NCBI GenBank assembly: GCA_022264855.1
Contig: JABYQU010000100.1
Location: 1 to 20,306 of the forward strand
From: Lenzites betulinus
Taxonomy: Eukaryota; Basidiomycota; Agaricomycetes; Polyporales; Polyporaceae
Direction: 5' to 3'
Length of the DNA: 20,306 bases
Part shown: positions 11,401 to 20,168 of the stretch, piece by piece
Numbering within the stretch: position 1 is the first letter of the stretch
Layout of the letters: every line of letters begins with the position of its first letter
Notes under the pieces: generated by a model
What the model was told of the DNA's origin: nothing
What the model saw: the letters and a program-made list of their open reading frames with translations, nothing else
Database searches by the model: none
Position numbers and translations under genes: made by a program

Positions 11401-12801
11401 AGGTCTCCCGCCCTCCTCCACTCGCAGCACTTCCCTCGAGGCTTTCGTAGACAAGATATACTCCTGGGCAGTCTCAGCCACCGTCAGCCCACGCGCCCCT
11501 CTCTACAAGGACGGCACAACAGGCATAGTCCTCCGCACAATCATCGCAGAGGCCACACGCGTCCTCAGAGGCCACTCCCCAACGGAACGCTCTGCCGCTC
11601 TCAAACGCTTAATCGTTCGCGCACTCACCGCAGCACAAGTCCACTTCATGCCAGACGCTCGCCCAAATCCCGCTCGACACGGATCACCCTCCCACCAGCC
11701 CTCCATCCACGCTTGGACCACCCTCGGCGCAGCTCCTCAAGCTCGCTCCCTCAACCCGGACAATGCACGCACTCACACAGAGCGCGTCACAATGGAACTC
11801 AACGCATCCGCTCGCATCCTCGAAGACAGCGACGTTCGCGGCGACTGGGCTTTCGACGGCCTCCAAATCCAGCACATCCACTCCGTCCTCAACCGCATCG
11901 TCACACCCATAGACTGGGCCAGCGGCGCCGCAGGGAAAACCGCAAAGGGCTGCTCAGCAGACATATACAAGTGGGCTGTCGCCCGGTTCACAGACGACAT
12001 GCAGCACTGGACCTGCTCCCTCGCACTCTCCCTCGCCGTTCTCCTCACTCGCACCCTCCCCAAGGTCTTCTACCCCCGCCCAATACCCAAGCCCCTCCTC
12101 AAGCTCATCACCACAAGGCCCCTCTCAAAGCCTAACCTCTGCATTGCAGCAATCCGCTCCATTCCTCCGTCCCATCCTTCAACAACGTTAAAGGGCCTCT
12201 CCGACACTTCCCTCTACGCAACACAGGCGGCAATCTGGCTCCTCGCCTGGATAGACGAGTCCTCCCCCCTCCGCATCGCCATCAAGAACGGAAACATCAG
12301 CGACATCAAGGACTTCACCGCGAAACATGGTACGTCCCCTATCACGCATCATCCCCCACTTTCCCCCACTCCACTCTCCACATTACTCCCGTCGCTCACC
12401 ACCTGCAACGTCCCTCAGCTCACAAAGGCCAGAACCACATCAATCTCATCCGCCTCGGCATCGCATACGGCTCCTCCGCTCGCCTCTTCGGCGCAGCCCG
12501 CGTCAACCAGGATTACTACGTCCTTCCTACGCCAGACCTCGTCCGCTGGGCCGCAGAGGTAAAAACCAAGCTCACAGACCTCCCACACGGCCCCTTCACC
12601 CTCACCTCCACCATCTTCGGCCTCCAGCCAGCCCTCGACCTCAGAGATCAGGGCCAGTTCCCAGGCATGGATCCAGCAACAGTCACCTCCCTCACAGCAG
12701 CAGCAGCCAAAGAGTCCTCCATCGCTTCCTCCTCAAAGCACTCCCTCGACATCTCAGACGACATTTCCATTCTTCCACAACAACGCCGCAGGCACAACTA
12801 A
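5489..12801 (+). CDS. Large uncharacterised protein (1,367 aa after excision), disrupted by a transposon
   Basis: Exons: 5489-5562, 5616-5780, then the transposon with its duplicated target, then 8184-8373, 8435-8877, 8945-9217, 9268-10573, 11060-12329 and 12419-12801 (stop TAA 12799-12801). The exon total of 4,104 nt is exactly 1,368 codons, and every splice phase matches. I do not recognise the family and see no classical catalytic motif. The N-terminus is Ser-rich. The central part is rich in aromatic and hydrophobic residues (MMHHAGYTNFYLPIFYPDV; YPVRVLLELFWQKVSPALI). An acidic stretch (YPLVDDDDREIQVFAPNG) lies in the 9268 exon. The C-terminus is Ser-rich and ends in a basic QQRRRHN. The intron 10574-11059 (486 nt) contains seven palindromes. 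The start at 5489 gives an in-frame first exon with a good donor, but an upstream start cannot be excluded. As assembled the gene is interrupted after codon ~79; apart from that I find no stop or frameshift, so the insertion looks recent or restricted to this allele. Confidence 0.75.
5772..5780. repeat. Target-site duplication, left copy
   Basis: TCGCTCACA directly precedes the transposon and is repeated exactly at 8175-8183. Deleting the element plus one copy rejoins the host exon in frame, which independently supports the boundary. Confidence 0.85.
5781..6402 (+). repeat. Left terminal inverted repeat of the MULE-like element
   Basis: It matches the reverse complement of 7551-8174. The outer part contains repeated short motifs: ACGAACCGT near 5806-5815 and again near 5839-5848, and TAATGTGT at two places. 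These may be transposase binding sites. A consensus splice donor CAG/GTAAGT lies at 6191-6199. Confidence 0.88.
6290..6338. repeat. Hairpin at the inner part of the left inverted repeat
   Basis: A perfect 19-bp stem (arm AAAGGACGCGTTAGAACCG at 6290-6308, its complement at 6320-6338) encloses an 11-nt loop. The matching hairpin in the right arm has a different outer stem but still pairs. Confidence 0.85.
6403..7550. other. AT-rich non-coding core of the transposon
   Basis: There are no convincing open frames on either strand; the longest are about 90-100 codons and look random. A small hairpin (CTGTAAGA, CGGG loop, TCTTACAG) lies at 7047-7066. A purine/G-rich tract occupies about 7350-7401. 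I see no transposase remnant. Confidence 0.6.
7551..8174 (-). repeat. Right terminal inverted repeat of the MULE-like element
   Basis: This is the reverse-complement partner of 5781-6402. In the outer ~270 bp I see only a handful of differences, all transitions. Internally the arms diverge more, with small indels. It ends just before the right target copy at 8175. Confidence 0.88.
7613..7667. repeat. Hairpin at the inner part of the right inverted repeat
   Basis: A stem of about 22 bp with two mismatches (arms 7613-7634 and 7646-7667) encloses the same 11-nt loop sequence, inverted, as the hairpin at 6290-6338. Confidence 0.8.
8175..8183. repeat. Target-site duplication, right copy
   Basis: TCGCTCACA, identical to 5772-5780. 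The host reading frame resumes immediately after it at 8184. Confidence 0.85.
10623..10976. repeat. Palindrome array 3 (7 copies) inside an intron of the second large gene
   Basis: Copies of the 32-bp palindrome start at 10623, 10675, 10728, 10789, 10841, 10893 and 10945, mostly at a 52-bp period; the copies at 10728 and 10789 carry substitutions. The spacers are related to each other: 10821-10840, 10873-10892 and 10925-10944 are direct variants, and 10655-10674 is the exact reverse complement of 10873-10892. The array lies within the predicted intron 10574-11059. Confidence 0.93.
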
Positions 12802-13167
12802 CCATCCCCCATTGCCACATTTCTATACTACTCCCTTCTCCTTCATTTATCTGTAATGTCCTACACTTCATACGAAGTTAATATGACCCTGGTAATCAAC
12901 TTGCATTCCGCACACCGTGTCCGTTGTAATACCGCGTTATCTACCACATATTCCTGGTAGTAGTGCATTCAATACACTTTGTGCATCTTAGCGCATCTGC
13001 CCTTGCCACATCGTCCCACGACTCCTTGCAAGTCCACCAATGGTATCGTTGCGCCTGCAGATATGCTCGTAAACCATACACAGTTGCTATCACGTTCAAC
13101 AAATAAGCCGCAAATCATCTCTGTCGCACCGTTCCCCGCATGTGTCTGCTCTTCGCACACGCATGAC

Positions 13168-13345
13168 AGTCTCACTGCCGCACGTCCGCCAGCGGGACTC
13201 CCTCAAACACAGTTATTGCTCACAAAAGAACCTCATACCCAGTCTCGCTGCCGGAAATCCGCCAGCGAGACACCTTCCCACATGCATGTCCTGCTCATAC
13301 AAGCTTGTAACACTGTCTCACTGGCGGACATCCGCCAGTGAGACT
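13168..13345. repeat. Degenerate palindrome cluster 4 (3 copies), intergenic
   Basis: Three mutated copies of the 32-bp palindrome lie at 13168-13199, 13241-13272 and 13314-13345, spaced 73 bp apart. They have several substitutions each, yet the third keeps self-complementarity with matched changes in both arms (GTCTCACTGG / CCAGTGAGAC). They lie 3' of the second large gene, outside any intron I can define. Confidence 0.85.
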
Positions 13346-13493
13346 CCATCATATCCGCGTACACGTGCATTCACAGGAATACATCATTGATATCCCTACA
13401 CCCTTCCTTCATAACTGCCCACCTCGCCTTCCGCAACACACATGTTACAAAAGTGTCTTACACTTGCCATAAGCTCTCGATGCCGCAAAATAG

Positions 13494-13508
13494 TAACCCT
13501 AACCCTAA
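13494..13508 (-). repeat. Short interstitial telomeric repeat
   Basis: TAACCCTAACCCTAA is two and a half telomere units on the plus strand, opposite in orientation to the terminal TTAGGG tract. Related decayed motifs (ACCCTACGCCCTAACCCC at about 13918-13935, AGGGTTA at 13951-13957) follow 0.4 kb further on, just before the minisatellite. Confidence 0.7.
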
Positions 13509-14129
13509 CATCCTCAGCAACACCCCTCTCAAGTCCACCCTTGCCACTTCACTTACTCTTCATCCTTCCACACAAATATACACACTGGCCTATAGAAGCT
13601 CTCTATTGTAAAGCCCAAACATCAGATTATTTATTTCTACAATATGTGACCATCTCATTCAAGTCGTCACTATAATAATATCAACATCAGCATTCCCTAG
13701 CCACCACACAAATTTCATATTACCATTCATGTATACACAATATTCCAAATTGCAGTCTGTGGAAGTATGTTTCGCTCATATCCTGCATTCTTCATTCTAT
13801 GTCAAGACTATTCTATCTTTTTTGGTAGCATTAAGCTATTGGTGTCGGTGTTGCATAGTTATCCCTGCTCAATCCACTCAGGGTTATGAGATGTTTGAAC
13901 AGCCCAGGTATGAAATAAACCCTACGCCCTAACCCCATGGAACGCCATATAGGGTTAAAAAAGCGCCCAAAATTACCTAAATGGGGTGTAGAGCAGTTTG
14001 AGGAGAGAATGTACACATGGCGCAACAGTAACAACCAAATAATGGACAAAAATGGCCTCTGTAGCAGCGGTATGGAGTTGTGCATAAGCATGGTGTGGAC
14101 TGGTGCGCACACACTGAGCTGGGGCAGCC

Positions 14130-15690
14130 GTACGGAGTCGTACGGAGTGGTAGGTGAGTGTGGTGCACACACAGCAAGCTGGGACAACTGTACGGAGTTG
14201 TACGTGAGCATGGAGTGCACCCAGCGAGCTGGGGCAGTCGTACGGAGTCGTACGTGAGCGTGGTGCGCACGTGGGCCTCTGTGGCTGTCGTACGGAGTCG
14301 TACGTGAGTGTGGAGTGCACCCAGCGAGCTGGGGCAGTCGTACGGAGTCGTACGTGAGCGTGGTGCGCACGTGGGCCTCTGTGGCTGTCGTACGGAGTCG
14401 TACGTGAGTGTGGAGTGCACCCAGCGAGCTGGGGCAGTCGTACGGAGTCGTACGTGAGCGTGGTGCGCACGTGGGCCTCTGTGGCTGTCGTACGGAGTCG
14501 TACGTGAGCATGGAGCATACCCAGCGAGCTGGGGCAGTCGTACGGAGTGGTACGTGAGTGTGGTGCGCACACAGCGAGCTGGGACAACTGTACGGAGTAG
14601 TACGTGAGCGTGGTGCGCACATGGGCCTCTGTGGCTGTCGTACGGAGTCGTACGTGAGCGTGGTGCGCACGTGGGCCTCTGTGGCTGTCGTACGGAGTCG
14701 TATGTGAGCATGGAGCATACCCACCGAGCTGGGGCAGTCGTACAGAGTCGTACGTGAGCATGGAGCATACCCACCGAGCTGGGGCAGTCGTACGGAGTGG
14801 TACGTGAGTGTGGTGCGCACACAGCGAGCTGGGACAACTGTACGGAGTAGTACGTGAGCGTGGTGCGCACGTGGGCCTCTGTGGCTGTCGTACAGAGTCG
14901 TACGTGAGCATGGAGCATACCCACCGAGCTGGGGCAGTCGTACGGAGTGGTACGTGAGTGTGGTGCGCACACAGCGAGCTGGGACAACTGTACGGAGTAG
15001 TACGTGAGCGTGGTGCGCACATGGGCCTCTGTGGCTGTCATACGGAGTTGTACGTGAGCATGGAGTGCACCCAGCGAGCTGGGGCAGTCGTACGGAGTCG
15101 TACGTGAGCGTGGTGCGCACGTGGGCCTCTGTGGCTATTGTACGGAGTCGTACATAAGCATGAAGCACACCCAGCGAGCTGGGGCAGTCGTACGGAGTCG
15201 TACGTGAGCGTGGTGCGCACGTGGGCCTCTGTGGCTGTCGTACAGAGTCGTACGTGAGCATGGAGCATACCCACCGAGCTGGGGCAGTCGTACGGAGTGG
15301 TACGTGAGTGTGGTGCGCACACAGCGAGCTGGGACAACTGTACGGAGTAGTACGTGAGCGTGGTGCGCACATGGGCCTCTGTGGCTGTCATACGGAGTTG
15401 TACGTGAGCATGGAGTGCACCCAGCGAGCTGGGGCAGTCGTACGGAGTCGTACGTGAGCGTGGTGCGCACGTGGGCCTCTGTGGCTGTCGTACGGAGTCG
15501 TACGTGAGTGTGGAGTGCACCCAGCGAGCTGGGGCAGTCGTACGGAGTCGTACGTGAGCGTGGTGCGCACGTGGGCCTCTGTGGCTATCGTACGGAGTAG
15601 TGGGCCTCTGTGGCTATCGTACGGAGTAGTACGTGAGCGTGGTGCGCACACAGTGACCTGGGGCAGGTGTACAGACCTGTATGTCAGCAT
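14130..15690. repeat. 50-bp minisatellite, about 31 units in three subtypes
   Basis: Each unit starts with a conserved ~30-bp part, typically GTACGGAGTCGTACGTGAG followed by a GTGGTGCGCAC-like segment. A ~20-bp variable part follows, of three kinds: A (GTGGGCCTCTGTGGCTGTC), B (CAGCGAGCTGGGGCAGTC) and C (CAGCGAGCTGGGACAACT). Units alternate as B-A pairs or B-C-A triplets. Both ends decay, and one unit near 15590 is truncated. In its full form each unit carries two CGTACG palindromes 10 bp apart. The minus strand of the unit has no stop codon in most copies, which creates long open frames; I regard these as by-products. Confidence 0.95.
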
Positions 15691-15802
15691 TGTGTGCACG
15701 TGGTGAGAACCATGCCCAGTCCCCCTTGTTGCTGTAGCTGTAGTTGTAATCGACATATATATCCAATATTCACCAGCATTACATTTCACCGAAGCCACAT
15801 TG

Positions 15803-17072
15803 CTAGATATCATTACTGCACTGTGGGCATTCATAGATGTCCTCAGGCTTCCAACCCTGCAACATAGCCAACGCCTCCTGCGGCATCAGCCCAATATCCT
15901 TTGCCACACCAATATTCTCCAGAAGATACTCTTGAACGTCGTTGGGGCAGCCGTTCTGAGCATCTTCTTCGCGAATCTTGCTGACGATGAGCTCGAATGA
16001 GAGCACATAGTTGAGGCCTGGCATCCCACGCTGGATGGGAAGTGTGCTGAGCTGCTGCCAAAGCAACCAGTCAAATGGCCCATATTGGACACGGTTTCCG
16101 CATCGCATTTGAACCGCCTCCTCAACGGTTTGGGGCTGCAGAGGACGGGTATCGCGAGGGAGGGGGAGGGAGACCTCAACAGCATTGGAGCGCTCGCAGC
16201 AGGTGGTATGGAGCCACTTGTTGCACCGAAAGCACCACCGAAGTATGTCGCCCTCAGCTCCCAAGGCCGGTAGGGTGTACTGGCCATCACAGGTTTCGGT
16301 GCACATGCTGAACACACAGCTCTAAAGTTAATATGTGTTAGAAATAGATTTGAGCAGATATAGGGGGGAAAAAACTTACGAGTGGCAGCTCATAGCGCTC
16401 AAGGGTGGGATTGTTCATGTTGAAGCTGCGGATGAGAGTCTTGTCACCCCTGGCGAAAAGGGTGGTGGCATCGATCACTGGGAAGGAGATGGCAGTGGGG
16501 GTCATATTGATGACCCGCTCGAGCGAATGGATGCGTTCGGCAAATGTGTATGTGTCATGGGACAGCGATACAAGCTCGTTCTCCCCCTGGGACACGATAA
16601 AGTCCCGCCCGACTTGGTTGGCCATCTCGTCAGGGGTAAGCTCCCCATAGGAGAAGTACCAGTGGAGCTTGACAAGCTATGTGCAGTGTAATGTGAGAGA
16701 TAGCATATTAGATATTGTATATGTACTTACCGAACCCAGTTCAGGATGCTTGCACAACCCAGCGATACGCGCATACATCTTGCGGTCGAACTTGATTGCG
16801 TCGTCACGTCCCGACCCGTCAGGGTAGATAGAGACACTGCCAGCAAACTATTAGTGTCAGTGCACAAATGGCAGGGAGAGCCATACTAATCGCGACATTT
16901 GATGTAGAAGCTTTCACCAGGTTCTGGGCGACGGCCTAATAATTCAACTTAGAAAATACCCAGCGCACGGGCGGGATGAACACTCACACAATAGGCCCTG
17001 CACAACTTCGCCAGCACGGAACACATCACTCCACTCAATGGCAGAGCGAGGGACAGGGGCAAGGGTAGGCAT
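15803..17072 (-). CDS. BAH domain and PHD-finger protein
   Basis: Five exons on the minus strand: 17072-16988, 16935-16887, 16836-16731, 16676-16380 and 16321-15803 (stop). All junctions are GT..AG and all phases match, giving 351 aa. Residues ~35-140 look like a BAH domain: GESFYIKCRDYVSIY, then LVKLHWYFSYGEL, then NELVSLSHDTYTFAERI. C-terminal zinc ligands fit a C4HC3 PHD finger: C186, C190, C209, C212, H217, C220, C344 and C347. BAH-PHD proteins are chromatin readers that bind histone tails in the nucleus, so a role in chromatin near the telomere is plausible but inferred. Two oddities: the first ligand pair is Cx3C, and about 120 residues separate C220 from the last pair. The gene looks intact and points away from the telomere. 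The ATG at 17072 is the only in-frame start that fits exon 1. Confidence 0.8.
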
Positions 17073-17139
17073 GGCTGAGGGAGAATTACTGGCAAGGATG
17101 GGGGAACCTTGAGGGTAACTGCCTCACATTATATATTGC

Positions 17140-17257
17140 AAGTTCAGTGGCTGTGAGATGATCGAGGATCATCAGTGGAATCATGTGGTGATCGCAATTT
17201 GCGATCATCACAGTGATCCACCTGGTGGTTCCTGATCATCCTAGTGCCACTGAACTT
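17140..17257. mobile_element. 118-bp foldback MITE-like palindrome
   Basis: The whole segment is an imperfect palindrome. It begins AAGTTCAGTGGC and ends GCCACTGAACTT. The centre GTGATCGCAA/TTGCGATCA pairs almost perfectly, with mismatches and small offsets between. Flanks are AT-rich (TATAT on the left, ATATAA on the right), consistent with insertion into a TA-type target, though I cannot define a clear duplication. It starts about 68 bp upstream of the BAH-PHD start codon. Confidence 0.7.
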
Positions 17258-17558
17258 ACCATATAAAATATGAGACATTTGTCAGAAATATAACTCATCA
17301 ATTGAACTAAAATTCTAGCTTACAGAGCCATGAGTATAATATATGTTGACTCATAAATATATTATAGAAATTATGTTTCATAATATGCCATCTCACTATT
17401 AATAATATTAATGCTAGCTAGCGTTGCTAGTGACGTTCACACAATACCCACGTACACTTACAGAGTGTGGGAGGACATTAGAACCCAGGGGGTAACTGCC
17501 AGGGTGTATCGGGACAGGGAAGCGTCAAGGCCGGTCGGTTCGAGCGCGGTAGTCCAAT
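17258..17558. other. AT-rich stretch followed by a transition to CpG-rich sequence
   Basis: From 17258 to about 17410 the sequence is very AT-rich (TAATATATG, TAATAATATTAATG). From about 17430 it becomes GC-rich. I see no gene here. It may contain upstream regulatory sequence of the BAH-PHD gene. Confidence 0.45.
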
Positions 17559-17904
17559 GTGTGCGCACCATGCGCATGCACCTGTGTCATCCCAGTCTAT
17601 CAATTTGGTGTATTCGCATCACGCGCACGAACGCGCGCGACGCGCTTCGGGCTCCAGCGTGTCAGTATGGGGTGTGCGCACCACGCGCACGGACGCGCGT
17701 GAGCCGCTTACTGTCCTAATCAAACGCGTGCGTGTGCGCACCATGCGCATGCACATGTCTCATCCCAGCGTACCAGCTTGGTATATTCGCCTCACGCACA
17801 CCGACGCGCGCGACGCGCTTTGGGCACCAGCGTGTCGGTATGGGGTGTGCGCACTACGCGCACGGACGCGCGTGAGCCGCTTACCGTCCTAATCGAACGT
17901 GTAC
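17559..17904. repeat. CpG-rich 173-bp tandem duplication
   Basis: Two copies start at about 17559 and 17732. Both read GTGTGCGCACCATGCGCATG at their start and CGCTTACYGTCCTAATC near their end, with scattered substitutions between. Alternating purine-pyrimidine runs such as GCGCACG and ACGCGCGCGACGCGC are frequent. Confidence 0.88.
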
Positions 17905-18674
17905 CGCTTACTAAGGAAGCGCGCGGTGCGGACAGACACGCGCGAGGGTGATTATCGTTGTGCTTGTCAAATGGAGGCCGTACATAGATATCCGGGACTC
18001 GCATACGCAGCGAGGACTCACGAGAATGTACGCCCCGCATATAGTGTACGGGTAAGCGCGCTGACAGCAACGACCGCGCTGCGCGTTTGGTTCTTGAAAT
18101 CTAGGCGGATACGCGTCGGAATAACGTCGCGGGAGGCAACTGAGTCGCGAAATTCCAAGCGGAGAGCACAAGTGCAAGTAATCAGGCAAGTCGGAGTCCC
18201 TTACGCGAGTTGAAATAGCCCAGGCGACACGAAGTAGTAAAGGACAAGAAACGTTAAAGGCGATAGCCAGGAAGCAGTGCCGCCACTCGCACGGATTAAG
18301 TCCTTCGCTACAGTCTTCGGCAGACGCCCATATCTGGGTTGTCGCAACCTTGCGATATCTGCGATGCCCGATCAGCGCTGCAAGACAATACTGAAACCTA
18401 TGTTCTCCTACGACACTGAGATGCCAATCGCCGATGGGAACGATCAAGATCCACTCTAGATAACGATCGTCTCGATTGTCACCTCCGCATCGGCACTTGC
18501 GTCTATATAGAGCCTGTGGTCCGTGCAGTGAACTAACTCATCAGCCTCTACAACCCGGGCCTGCTGGGCCGAGACATAGGATATGTCAAATCAGCGAACA
18601 AATAGTGGCACAAGATCGACGGCAGAATAGCCTACGCTGCGGACACTGAATGTAGGATGTATAAAGTCCTCCTC
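17905..18674. other. Region without a supported gene; probable promoter and 5' UTR of the telomere-truncated gene
   Basis: About 770 bp with no spliced or homologous-looking coding sequence. The longest open frame (17911-18447, minus, 178 codons) has a random-looking composition and no supporting signals. A possible TATA-like CTATATAG lies at 18504-18511. The end of the region, before the donor at 18675, probably belongs to the 5' UTR of the next gene. Confidence 0.4.
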
Positions 18675-18757
18675 GTAAGTCCCCTTCCCGCTCGAGCTCG
18701 CTCAAATCCCCCCTTATCTGCGCATTACTCATTCGCGATACCTAATCGTACTCTCAG
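18675..18757 (+). other. Predicted 5' UTR intron
   Basis: A consensus donor GTAAGT at 18675 and acceptor CTCTCAG ending at 18757 precede the ATG at 18762. Using the upstream in-frame ATG at 18657 without splicing would add 35 low-complexity residues; splicing from it would change frame and stop early. Confidence 0.45.
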
Positions 18758-18761
18758 GGTT

Positions 18762-20168
18762 ATGGCGAAGAAGACGAAGACGGGCGACGACGCCGACGGC
18801 GGGGACAAAAACCCGCCTCAGAACTGGACTACAATGTTCCTGGACTTGGCTCTCTTCACGCGCACCACTGACGATCCCGCGCCATTCTGTTGGGCAGAGT
18901 GGCAAGCTCAGGTCACCATGGATGTCCCGCCATGGGCTCTGCGCGCGACGCCGGCCGGTACTGGAATGAGCGCAGAGGAAATTTCTCAAGCCCTCGCGTA
19001 CGCTAGGGCTTACTGGGCCGCCGGACCTAACAAACGCGGCGCGTTCTACCGGGCTTCGCGCAGAAAGACTAGTCAGCACAGCGCCGGCCACGAAGCGATC
19101 GCGGCGTATATGCGCAAGCGAGTGCGGACATGGAAGCTGAACTCGAAGGTCGACGCTCATCTGGAGGCGAACAACTGGAGTGTGTATGCACTAGCTAGCC
19201 CAGACATGACTCAGGTATGTTTTCGACCGTCTGCACAGGATATTACTGATGTTTCGCCGTGCCACTTCAGCTACCGTCCCCGGAGCGCGCCAACGGTGCT
19301 ATCCCGGAGTTGATGCTGCTCTGGTTTGGTCAGAACACCAACGACACAAACTGGGAGCTTTCCGAAGCCGGGTGGGGTTTCTTCAAGACACTCCTGTATA
19401 TCACATGGGCGCGGTGGCGAATGCATCTTGGTCGCGAGAAGCGTGCTCTTCGGAACGCAGAGGACGCCGTCGAAGCCTCTAAACGCAGTACGTCGCTTTG
19501 GCATACGACGTACTCCGAGATCTCACCAGTGAACGTTAGAGCTCGACAGCGAGGGTGCGACGCCCGCTAACACGCGGCTGTGGCTGAAATGCATGGAGGT
19601 ACTTGTCACCCGTGTCAATCCCTGGCGCGAACGACTCCGCAAGACTCAGCATGCAGCCCTCGTCGAGGAACTCGAGGGCGCCAGAGCGCTGCTTCAACAG
19701 GATGTCCATGCCCCAGAAGTCCGAAGTACGTAGATTGCTGCATTCTTGCGAGTCCATTGACTCACTCTACTCTAGAACTGTCGCCTGCTCTACGTGCCGC
19801 GCTGCTCGCTGTCCCTAGCGAAGAAGAAATCGAACGATGCATTGCGCGCATCGATGAGGTTCTCAGAGCTGCCGAGTGCGAAGGCGTGGACTTACGAACC
19901 GTCAACGTCGACCTTTCGACCTGGCTAGAGGGAGTAGAGGAGTATAAGAAACTCACAATCGACGAGATGCGCCAGTGGGCGGGACTGCCGTCTGCTCACC
20001 TCCCTTCGTTCAACCACAAGATCGACCTGAAAGGAAACTCGAACCCTTGGACTCCAGAAGGACGCCAAGCCCTTGCATCCACGTACGCGTCTCCTCTCAC
20101 GCCTTTCTGGCACCAGTGGATCGGCGTCACGAAGATCATGGATAATGCGGCAAACAAGCGCAATACGA
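18762..20168 (+). CDS. 5' part of a large gene truncated by the telomere; possible SNF2-like helicase N-terminus
   Basis: Exons 18762-19214, 19271-19487, 19540-19725 and 19776-20168 join in phase to about 416 codons with no stop; the frame then runs into TTAGGG repeats. Introns are 50-56 nt. The N-terminus is Lys/Asp/Gly-rich (MAKKTKTGDDADGGDKN). Residues ~50-280 are helical with many Trp, and are not recognised. The last residues, about 392-403 (PLTPFWHQWIGV) followed by TKIMDNAANK, resemble the segment just before the Walker A motif in SNF2-type ATPases (L.PHQ..GV pattern). If so, the gene was cut immediately before its ATPase core. This is inference from a short match. It runs in the same direction as the two large genes and might be a broken paralogue of the gene whose 3' end opens the window; I could not test this. 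Confidence 0.65.

Larger units (their letters stand above)
12802..14129. other. AT-rich intergenic region after the second large gene
   Basis: About 1.3 kb with no convincing gene. It should include the 3' UTR of the second large gene. It holds the degenerate palindrome cluster (13168-13345), short interstitial telomere motifs (13494-13508 and about 13916-13956), and a decayed lead-in to the 50-bp minisatellite from about 14050. Short open frames here have no splice or protein-like support. Confidence 0.55.

Noticed and set aside
11060..12801. Possible RIP-like mutation in the 3' half of the second large gene because of many NCA codons
   Set aside because: CpG sites remain frequent through the region by eye and there are no premature stops, so no mutation signature is supported.
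13831..15372. 513-codon open frame on the minus strand through the minisatellite
   Set aside because: A 50-bp unit mostly lacking stop codons on that strand gives long open frames in several registers; there is no start or splice context and no protein-like sequence outside the repeat.
17526..17556. tRNA-like B-box (GGTTCGAGC near 17538)
   Set aside because: No matching A-box or cloverleaf could be built around it, so neither a tRNA nor a SINE is supported.
17911..18447. 178-codon minus-strand open frame
   Set aside because: The composition looks random, with no recognisable motif or splice partner; expected by chance in GC-balanced sequence.
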